From NCBI GenBank assembly GCA_045652765.1, contig JAZOLG010000049.1, positions 1 to 64,000 of the forward strand: a DNA stretch of 64,000 bases, given 5' to 3'. Both the position numbers and the translations under genes were made by a program. A model generated the notes under the pieces. That model was not told where the DNA came from. It saw nothing but the letters and a program-made list of their open reading frames with translations, and searched no databases. Shown one piece after another: positions 33,264-40,030 of this stretch. How positions within the stretch are numbered: the first letter of the stretch is position 1; each line of letters opens with the position of its first letter. Origin of the DNA: UBA1231 sp045652765. Its GTDB lineage: Bacteria; Bacillota_I; Bacilli_A; ML615J-28; CAG-313.

Positions 33264-35165
33264 TTATCTAGGGGGTCTTCCTCCACCACCAGGAGGTCTT
33301 CCTCCAGATCCACTCATGCCTTGATTACCAACATTAGTTAAAGTTGATGATAAAGTAACTGTATAGTTTGTTGTTCCTATAGTGATTTTATAAGTAGATC
33401 CCATTTCAAAATTTTCTAAACTTATTACAATCGATTGAAATGATTTAAGGGAAGTTGTTTCTAATAAAATATTTTCATTTTGATCTTCAATTTTTATTTG
33501 AGTATTTGATGTAGTTGTATTGATACCAAGAACTAAAGAACATTGTTTAGAATTATTACTTGGTGTTTCAATCATACCCATTGGACCAATAGCAATTAGA
33601 TTACCACCGTTAACTAAAATACCCCTATCAGCATCTAAAGCAGCATTATCATTTTTTGTTGGACCATTAATGATAATGGTTCCACCTGCAATTTCAACAG
33701 TTCCATTACTATCTATTCCATCACCTTCTACATTTAATAAAATGTTGCCTCCGCCAATATAAATATTGTAAGGATAATTTGTAAGGTCACTGTTAGCTGC
33801 ATTGATACCATCATCAGCGCTTATCAAATTAAAATCTCCACCATAAATTTCAACGCTTGCACCTTCAATTGCTTCATAGCATTTATTTACCGTTAAATTG
33901 CCATTATGAATTGTTGTAATATATTCAGCGTGCACGGCATCATCACCAGTAGAAATTTCAAAGTTACCATCAAAAATAATTAAGTTGCCCTTAGAAGTAA
34001 TTGCATCATCATTACTGTTTATAACAAAGTTACCGCCAAGAATTACAAATAAATAATTATATTCAGATGTAGATAATAAATCAGTTTCTTCTTCAGTTTC
34101 TGGATCAACATATTTGATACCACTAGCACGAATTGCTTTGCCATCAGCATTATCAGAAGAAGTTTCAGTAATTGTAGATGGTGCACCACCGTTTGTTGTT
34201 ACTTGAATTGTATGATTTACTGAGTTATCAATTTTTAGATAAGAGTTTGCATCAATACCATTATCAAGTACATCAATTGTAATGTTAGAATTCTTAATGT
34301 ATATAAATCCTGCATAAATGTCGTTAACAACAATATCATCTAAAGATTCTGCCTCTACATCGGTTTTAATGCCATCATTTTCAGATTTTACAAAGATATT
34401 TGCATTATAAATACCCATAGTGTTGCCACTTTTAATTCCGTTATCATTGACATCAATATTAATTGTAGTATCAAATATAAATAAATCTTTTTTGACTTTA
34501 ATGCCAGTAGTTTCTTCACCAAAGGATTTTAAATTAAGTTCACCACTACCACAAATAATTAAATTAGATTTTTTAGCTTGTATAACTGCACATCCTTCAT
34601 CTGCCTCGGTTGTATCACCTACGCTATCGCTTAAGTAATTAGTAGTGTTTTCCATGATCTCTAAAATACGAACACCACTATGCTTTTTAAAAGTAATGGC
34701 AGGATATGGTTGAGTATCTAATGTTTTAATAGTGACATTATTTAATAGAACTTTAATGGAATCGGCATCACCATCAATAACTAATGCTCCATTTAATGAG
34801 CCAATAAGTTCATAATTACCGTTATTGAAAATGGTTAAGATATTATCCTTATATGTATAATCTGTAGATGTTGATAAATTATTTAAATCAATTAGAATTT
34901 TATGATCATTTGTTATAAAATCATTTGATTTTAAATTTTCAATCTCTTGATTAACAGGAATTTTACTAATTGTTATTTCGCTTTCTTCGGTTTGATCACC
35001 AGTTCCACCACCACCTAGGTTGTCCCAATCATCTGGTGTGTTTGGCGGTAAGTCCGGAATCTCACCTTCTGGAATGTTGTTTTGACCATTGTTTATAGTT
35101 GGGGAAAAATTACAACTAGAAAGGGTAAAAAGGCCTAATGTTAATAAAAATATAATTTTCTTCAT
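33264..35165 (-). CDS. Lipoprotein with beta-helix carbohydrate-binding domain (Cthe_2159-like)
   Basis: The lipobox LSSC gives lipidated Cys18. After a Pro/Gly-rich linker (about 25-55), residues 100-560 show the strand-turn repeats of the Cthe_2159 family: VLIDG-type turns, repeated xxIDANSYLKIDN, GNLIIFDGNFEI, STGDDAVHAEYITTIHNG and VEIYGGDFNL patterns, and DDGINA/GDGIDSNG acidic turns that fit calcium binding. That family binds acidic sugars such as polygalacturonate. The protein ends in a Gly/Pro/Arg-rich tail (GGRPPGGGGRPPR). GAGGAGG precedes the start. It is likely a surface polysaccharide-binding protein; an enzyme activity cannot be claimed. Confidence 0.82.
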   Translation of the reverse strand: MKKIIFLLTLGLFTLSSCNFSPTINNGQNNIPEGEIPDLPPNTPDDWDNLGGGGTGDQTEESEITISKIPVNQEIENLKSNDFITNDHKILIDLNNLSTSTDYTYKDNILTIFNNGNYELIGSLNGALVIDGDADSIKVLLNNVTIKTLDTQPYPAITFKKHSGVRILEIMENTTNYLSDSVGDTTEADEGCAVIQAKKSNLIICGSGELNLKSFGEETTGIKVKKDLFIFDTTINIDVNDNGIKSGNTMGIYNANIFVKSENDGIKTDVEAESLDDIVVNDIYAGFIYIKNSNITIDVLDNGIDANSYLKIDNSVNHTIQVTTNGGAPSTITETSSDNADGKAIRASGIKYVDPETEEETDLLSTSEYNYLFVILGGNFVINSNDDAITSKGNLIIFDGNFEISTGDDAVHAEYITTIHNGNLTVNKCYEAIEGASVEIYGGDFNLISADDGINAANSDLTNYPYNIYIGGGNILLNVEGDGIDSNGTVEIAGGTIIINGPTKNDNAALDADRGILVNGGNLIAIGPMGMIETPSNNSKQCSLVLGINTTTSNTQIKIEDQNENILLETTSLKSFQSIVISLENFEMGSTYKITIGTTNYTVTLSSTLTNVGNQGMSGSGGRPPGGGGRPPR

Positions 35166-35193
35166 ATCATCCTCCTCAATTTATTATAGTTAA

Positions 35194-35222
35194 ATTATAA
35201 ATAAAATACAAGTAAAAAACAA
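35194..35222 (-). promoter_or_regulatory. Promoter of the beta-helix lipoprotein gene
   Basis: On the minus strand, TTGTTT (35222-35217) and TATAAT (35199-35194) are 17 bases apart. Confidence 0.6.
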
Positions 35223-35303
35223 TTTTTTTGATTAATTGTAATTATTAAAGTTATATGATATAATACATTTAATAGTATTAGAATATAATTAAGAGGTGTG
35301 TTT

Positions 35304-36965
35304 ATGAGAAAAATAATTAATTTATTGTTTATTGCTTTTATGTTTTTGTTAGCTGCAGGATGTGTAACTAGTCATATTCATTCATATGTTGATGGCGTAT
35401 GTTCATGTGGAGAAAAAGAAATTATTACTTATACAGTTGTTTTTAAAGATATTGATGGGAATATTTTAAAAACAGAAGTTGTAGAAGAAAACAAAAGTGC
35501 TACTGCACCTGATGTTGAAGATAACTACGGATATACATTTCTTGGATGGGATAAAGACTTTTCAAAAGTTACAAGTGATTTAGAAGTAAATGCTATGTAT
35601 GATTTAATGGAATTTAATGTTAAATTTTATGGATTTTATGGTGAACTATTAAAAACAGAAAAAGTTCTTATGAAAAATTCGGCGACTGCACCAGATGTTC
35701 CTGAAGTTCCATATCACGAATTTAAAGGGTGGAATGTTGATTTTTCATCTGTAGATCATCACATGGATGTAAGAGCAGTGTATGATGAAAATATGGAGAC
35801 TTATGCTATGAATGATGTGAATTATTGGTTACAAGAATTATCTAAAAAGTATAACATTAAAGAAACTGTTATGACATTAGAACAAATTGTATCTTTTAAT
35901 CAATTAGTATATTCTGATTATACAAAAACTGAAGTAGTTGATGTTTTAAGCCTTGCAAGTAGTGTGCCAATGGACACAGTAAAAACAATGATTAATGCTT
36001 ATTCTAATATGAATAAATATACTGTATATAATAATGAAACAAAATCAAGTATTACAACTTGGGAAAAGAATGATATTCTTGCTAATCGTAATCTAGATAA
36101 TATTAGTGATATAGTAAATGTTCAATACGGATTAATTGTTGATTTTGCGTGGTTAAGAAGTTATCCAACAAATTACTATTCTAATGATTATGCTATGGAT
36201 AGATTCCAAGAAACATCACTTAATGTCGGAGAACCACTAGCAATTTATCATGAAAGTAGTGATGGTAATTGGTATTTTGTTCAAGCTGAAAACTATAATG
36301 GTTGGATTGAAAAGAAATATGTCGCAGTTTGTACATACGAAGAAATGGTTAGCTTTGTAACTGCGAAAGACCGTCTTGTTGTAATTAGCGATTATGTTGA
36401 AATTGGTTCGGCATATGTTAGAATGGGACAATCATTCCCAATAACATCACTTGTTACGGAAAGTTATCAAATTCTATTCCCAACAAGAAAAGCAGATGGA
36501 ACATTAGAACTTGTGACAAAATATATTAATCCATCGTCTGACTATTCAGTAGGTTATTTAGAATATACACTTGAGAATATGATTACACAAGCTTTTAAAT
36601 TATTGGGTATAGATTATAGTTGGGGTGATAAAAACAAAGATGGTCGTGATTGTTCTTCAACAATGAATGCTATCTTTAGAAGCTTTGGTTTTGTAATGCC
36701 AAGAAATACAAGCAATCAACTAGCTATTCCAACTCATGGACTTAGAGTAAGTGGATTATCTCCTGTTAGTATTAAAAAGTATCATCCAGGCACAATGATT
36801 TTTACTAGCAGTCACGTAATGTTATATATAGGTGAAGATGCTGATGGAAATCCATATTTATTACATAATACAACATCTGGTGATGGTGCATGTATTTTAC
36901 AATCACTTCAAAGTTATGGTGGAAGTAAAATGATAGCGGTACTACGCCCATATCAATTAAATTAA
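35304..36965 (+). CDS. Lipoprotein with InlB-type repeats, SH3-like domains and NlpC/P60 peptidase domain
   Basis: I chose the ATG at 35304 because GAGGTG lies just upstream. Lipobox AAGC gives Cys20, then HIHSYVDGVCSCGEK, as in the 211-1680 protein. Two InlB-like repeats span about 40-150. A helical part follows, then an SH3-like domain near 300-350 (LAIYHESSDGNWYFVQAENY then NGWIEKKYVAV). NlpC/P60 occupies the C-terminal 130 residues: catalytic Cys450 in GRDCSS, His504 in SSHVMLYIG and His521 in LLHNT. Such enzymes cut gamma-D-Glu-diamino acid bonds in peptidoglycan peptides. It is probably an anchored wall hydrolase or muropeptide recycler. Terminator at 36964. Confidence 0.88.
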   Translation: MRKIINLLFIAFMFLLAAGCVTSHIHSYVDGVCSCGEKEIITYTVVFKDIDGNILKTEVVEENKSATAPDVEDNYGYTFLGWDKDFSKVTSDLEVNAMYDLMEFNVKFYGFYGELLKTEKVLMKNSATAPDVPEVPYHEFKGWNVDFSSVDHHMDVRAVYDENMETYAMNDVNYWLQELSKKYNIKETVMTLEQIVSFNQLVYSDYTKTEVVDVLSLASSVPMDTVKTMINAYSNMNKYTVYNNETKSSITTWEKNDILANRNLDNISDIVNVQYGLIVDFAWLRSYPTNYYSNDYAMDRFQETSLNVGEPLAIYHESSDGNWYFVQAENYNGWIEKKYVAVCTYEEMVSFVTAKDRLVVISDYVEIGSAYVRMGQSFPITSLVTESYQILFPTRKADGTLELVTKYINPSSDYSVGYLEYTLENMITQAFKLLGIDYSWGDKNKDGRDCSSTMNAIFRSFGFVMPRNTSNQLAIPTHGLRVSGLSPVSIKKYHPGTMIFTSSHVMLYIGEDADGNPYLLHNTTSGDGACILQSLQSYGGSKMIAVLRPYQLN

Positions 36966-36991
36966 GGTACAAATTAATTGTACCTTTTTTA
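36964..36991 (+). terminator. Terminator after the NlpC/P60 gene
   Basis: AAGGTACAA pairs with TTGTACCTT around ATTAA, followed by T. Confidence 0.88.
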
Positions 36992-37028
36992 CTTGCAATT
37001 TAAGTGGAATTGATATACAATATATAAG

Positions 37029-37045
37029 ATAGAATTATATTCTAT
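37029..37045. repeat. Inverted repeat upstream of the sigma-factor gene
   Basis: ATAGAAT and ATTCTAT flank TAT, 18 bases before the sigma gene start. It overlaps the region where a -10 would be expected (TTGATA at 37010-37015 is a possible -35). It is a candidate operator. Confidence 0.4.
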
Positions 37046-37063
37046 TTAGTTTTGGAGAATATT

Positions 37064-37567
37064 ATGAAGAAAAAAGAGTTAGTAAAGATCATTAAAGAAT
37101 TTAAAAATAAAAACTATCATTCTTTTGATAAATTTTATAATGAAACAGCAAGAGGATTATATGTTTATGTTTTTAACGCTTTAAAAAATCGAGAAAAAAC
37201 AGAAGAACTATTAGAAGAAATATATAAACATTTTATGTATACGGTTGATCATTGTCATAAAAATAAATATTTTATGAGCCATTTACTTAGAATTACTAAA
37301 ACTGTTGTAGTTGAGTTATATAATAAGGAAAAGCAAAGAATAAATAATAAAGATATCGTCAATACTATAAAAGAAGATGAGAATAAAGAAGATCTATTTT
37401 ATATACTCGATTATTTAGATAAACCTGAAAAACAAATTGTAATATTATATAAAATAAACAAAATGAGTATTCGTGAATTATCCGATTTTCTTAATATGTC
37501 AATTTTTAAAGTGCGTAAGACTTATCGTTTAGCACTTAAACATTTAGAGATGGAGGTTGGTAAATAA
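37064..37567 (+). CDS. ECF-like sigma-70 family factor
   Basis: The 167-residue protein has a region-2-like N-terminal half (HSFDKFYNETARGLYVYVFN) and a C-terminal region 4 helix-turn-helix (LDKPEKQIVILYKINKMSIR then ELSDFLNMSIFKVRKTYR). GGAG at 37053-37056 selects the ATG at 37064; a TTG in frame at 37052 is inside that site. The following gene starts on its stop codon (TAATG) and codes for a membrane protein with an N-terminal cytoplasmic part, the classic sigma/anti-sigma arrangement. The signal sensed is unknown. Confidence 0.82.
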   Translation: MKKKELVKIIKEFKNKNYHSFDKFYNETARGLYVYVFNALKNREKTEELLEEIYKHFMYTVDHCHKNKYFMSHLLRITKTVVVELYNKEKQRINNKDIVNTIKEDENKEDLFYILDYLDKPEKQIVILYKINKMSIRELSDFLNMSIFKVRKTYRLALKHLEMEVGK

Positions 37568-38487
37568 TGAGAACTAAAGATGTTAAAAACATGTTAGATA
37601 TATTGGCAACCGAAGTTAAAATTCATGAAATTGACAAAGCATTTTTAGATGAAATCCCTAAAAAGACTCCTAATAAAAACAAACTTAGAGTTGGACGTAT
37701 TCTTTTACCAATTATACTTTGTATTTGTTTTTCGACAGCTTTTATAACTTTATTAGTTATTTCTATTAATAAACCGCTTTTTGGCGAACAAACTTTAGAT
37801 AATTTATCGGATACAAAAAGAGAAATAACTTATCAATTGATTGAAACTTTATCTTTAATTAATGATGATAATAATTTACAGCTTATGTCTGATTCAATAA
37901 GTGACGATGTTTTAAGAGAAGTAGAAAAGTATTATAAACTTGCATGTTATGGTTTTGATAAAAATGAAATTGTTATCGACTCTTTAGTAAGTGATGATGC
38001 AAATTATCAAAATAAATATCGTATTAAGTTAAAACAAGATGTTTATTTTTATTTTAATGAAACTTCAACTGATGAGACGAATAATATTGATTCGGTATCA
38101 TCAAGTATTAATGGTTATGTTTTATTTGGCACAAATAAATTTACTGTTGAAATATCTAAAGAAGTAAATGGGAATATCAAAACAATAACTCTAAAAGTTT
38201 ATTATAATGAAGATAAATATTTAGAATCTTATCATCAAATTGGAGTTGATTTGAATAAATATGATTTTTTATATTTCGTTAATGGAGATAAGGAAAAAGA
38301 AGTAATATTAGTTTTAGAAGAACATATTAGTTATAATCAAGCAAATATTGTAATTGATGATAAGGAATTTAAATATATTTTACAAGCTGATAAAACAATT
38401 GTTGATGTTAAAATACCTAAGGTATATAGTGGTAAAATTATATTTACATTCAAAAATAATGAGTTTACATATCAAACAATAGAATAA
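37567..38487 (+). CDS. Probable membrane anti-sigma factor
   Basis: The 306-residue protein has about 46 cytoplasmic residues, one transmembrane helix near 47-68 (ILLPIILCICFSTAFITLLV) and an extracytoplasmic domain of about 235 residues, rich in beta-strand pattern. It has no zinc-binding HxxxCxxC motif, so it is not a ZAS-type anti-sigma. It overlaps the sigma gene by one base. The topology and coupling argue for sequestering the sigma factor until an envelope signal arrives. No family recognised in the outer domain. Confidence 0.65.
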   Translation: MRTKDVKNMLDILATEVKIHEIDKAFLDEIPKKTPNKNKLRVGRILLPIILCICFSTAFITLLVISINKPLFGEQTLDNLSDTKREITYQLIETLSLINDDNNLQLMSDSISDDVLREVEKYYKLACYGFDKNEIVIDSLVSDDANYQNKYRIKLKQDVYFYFNETSTDETNNIDSVSSSINGYVLFGTNKFTVEISKEVNGNIKTITLKVYYNEDKYLESYHQIGVDLNKYDFLYFVNGDKEKEVILVLEEHISYNQANIVIDDKEFKYILQADKTIVDVKIPKVYSGKIIFTFKNNEFTYQTIE

Positions 38488-38493
38488 TTTTGT

Positions 38494-38522
38494 TTTACAA
38501 TTTTATTTATTTGGTGTATAAT
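38494..38522 (+). promoter_or_regulatory. Promoter of the ECF S-component gene
   Basis: TTTACA at 38494-38499 and TATAAT at 38517-38522 with a 17-base spacer. CGGAGGA serves the ATG at 38548. Confidence 0.8.
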
Positions 38523-38547
38523 TTTATGGTATTAATCGGAGGAAATT

Positions 38548-39135
38548 ATGAAAAATCATCAAAAAATTCGTAAAATTACTATGACAGCAATCTTAGCTGC
38601 AATATTATTGATTTTAGCCTTTTTACCAGTGCGAATTATTGCGTTAGAAATAACGTTGACAGTTATTCCAATTGCGATTGGAATCATTCTATGTGGAAGT
38701 AGTACAGGAATTATTTTGGGTTCTTTATTTGGTGTTGTTAGTTTTTTACAATGTTTGGGATATAGCCCATTTGGAGCTGTTATGCTTTCTATTAATCCTT
38801 GGTTGACGCTTCTCGTTTGTCTTCCAACTCGTATTTTAGTTGGCTTTATTCCATCACTAGTTCATAAATTTTTAGTTGATAAAAACAAAAATTTAGCTCA
38901 AGTGTTAGTTTGCGTGATGGTGCCAATTTTCAATACATTATTCTTTATGACAATGCTTTGTGTATGCTTTTATAATACAGAGTATATCCAAGGATTTGTT
39001 AGTTTATTAGGTGCTACTAACCCATTTACATTTGTAATCTTGTTTGTTGGTGTTAATGGATTAGTAGAAATTATTTGTGGTATTTGTGTTTCATACCCTA
39101 TAAGTAAAGCACTAGAAAAAGCAATGAGTAAATAA
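38548..39135 (+). CDS. ECF transporter S component, substrate uncertain
   Basis: A 195-residue membrane protein with six helices and the N-terminal ITMTAILAAILLILAFLP helix typical of ECF S components. The segment around LGSLFGVVSFLQCLGYSPFG and INPWLTLLVCLPTRILVG resembles the pantothenate (PanT-like) and related S components, but I cannot exclude another vitamin or precursor. No riboswitch precedes it. Like bioY and ribU it is solitary, implying a shared energizing module elsewhere. Confidence 0.82.
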   Translation: MKNHQKIRKITMTAILAAILLILAFLPVRIIALEITLTVIPIAIGIILCGSSTGIILGSLFGVVSFLQCLGYSPFGAVMLSINPWLTLLVCLPTRILVGFIPSLVHKFLVDKNKNLAQVLVCVMVPIFNTLFFMTMLCVCFYNTEYIQGFVSLLGATNPFTFVILFVGVNGLVEIICGICVSYPISKALEKAMSK

Positions 39136-39140
39136 AAGAT

Positions 39141-39173
39141 AGGTAATAATCGTTTAACGATTATTACCTTTTT
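39141..39173. terminator. Terminator between the converging S-component and VanY genes
   Basis: AGGTAATAATCG pairs with CGATTATTACCT around TTTAA, followed by T; the minus strand also gives a U-rich tail. Confidence 0.85.
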
Positions 39174-39936
39174 ATATTGCGATATAGTTATAAATATACT
39201 CTTCTAATGTTAAATTTTGTTTATAAATCTCTTCTGCAATCTCACCAACATAGCGAAAATGCCACGGTTCATAGTTATATCCTGTAATTGATTCTTTATC
39301 TTTTGGGTATCTTAGAATAAATCCAAATTTATGTGCATTATCATTTAAGTAGCTGTAAGCTTTACTTTTATTTTTAGTAAGACCATCTTCTTTTGTACTT
39401 ATATCTAAAGCTAAACCTGAGTGGTGTTCAGAAAAACCGGGTACAGCTAAATACATGTTATCAAACGTTGGGGTTTTATCCCATAAACTTAATTGTTTAT
39501 TATATGATCGATAAGCTGAAAATAATACTAAATTAATGTTATGTTTTTTGGCGTCTTCGACCATATTTTGATAGTTTAAAAGTACATGTCTATCGATATA
39601 CATTGTCTCACCAATTCTTTTGATATAATCAACATTTTGAACTTCAACTAAATTGTTTGGGATAAAAGATTCATCCACGCTATGATATTTATTAATTAAC
39701 ATTAAATCATCAAACATAATTTTGTTAGTAGAAGTAGTGTAAAAGTTTGGATAATTTACTTTATTTAAGGCTTTAATATAAGAATTGGAAATTTTAAATT
39801 CTTCAAAATATTCTTCACTTAAATCTTTATTAAAACTTGGATATTTGGAAAGTTCTAACACAAATTTATCATAATCGGAAGGTTTATGACAGCTGAATAA
39901 TAAAAAACATGTAAGTAAAAAAACTAATAATTTCAT
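39172..39936 (-). CDS. VanY-type D-alanyl-D-alanine carboxypeptidase lipoprotein (M15B)
   Basis: The lipobox FSC places lipidated Cys16. The C-terminal half is an M15 peptidase: SAYRS near residue 125, then the zinc motif SEHHSGLALDIS, and EPWHFRYVG with the third ligand His. The family trims the last D-Ala from peptidoglycan stem peptides. The N-terminal 100 residues are an unassigned spacer. AGGTG precedes the start. It is divergent from polA. Confidence 0.9.
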   Translation of the reverse strand: MKLLVFLLTCFLLFSCHKPSDYDKFVLELSKYPSFNKDLSEEYFEEFKISNSYIKALNKVNYPNFYTTSTNKIMFDDLMLINKYHSVDESFIPNNLVEVQNVDYIKRIGETMYIDRHVLLNYQNMVEDAKKHNINLVLFSAYRSYNKQLSLWDKTPTFDNMYLAVPGFSEHHSGLALDISTKEDGLTKNKSKAYSYLNDNAHKFGFILRYPKDKESITGYNYEPWHFRYVGEIAEEIYKQNLTLEEYIYNYIAI

Positions 39937-39985
39937 TTTGTCACCTCATTATATTATGTCCAATTTAAAAAGAATACATAATGAG

Positions 39986-40014
39986 TTTTCAAAATTGACA
40001 AAATGTGGTATAAT
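39986..40014 (+). promoter_or_regulatory. Promoter of polA
   Basis: TATAAT at 40009-40014 with TGG in front (extended -10). The -35 at 17 bases is TTTTCA (39986-39991). A perfect TTGACA at 39995-40000 is only eight bases from the -10 and cannot act as a normal -35. The same arrangement recurs at mutM-coaE. Confidence 0.7.
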
Positions 40015-40030
40015 AAGAAAGGTGAAAATT

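Noticed and set aside
39938..40030. N-terminal extension of DNA polymerase I from an upstream ATG
   Set aside because: It would run through the promoter, and AAAGGTGA directly precedes the ATG at 40031, which gives the family's normal MKKRVILLDGNS start.
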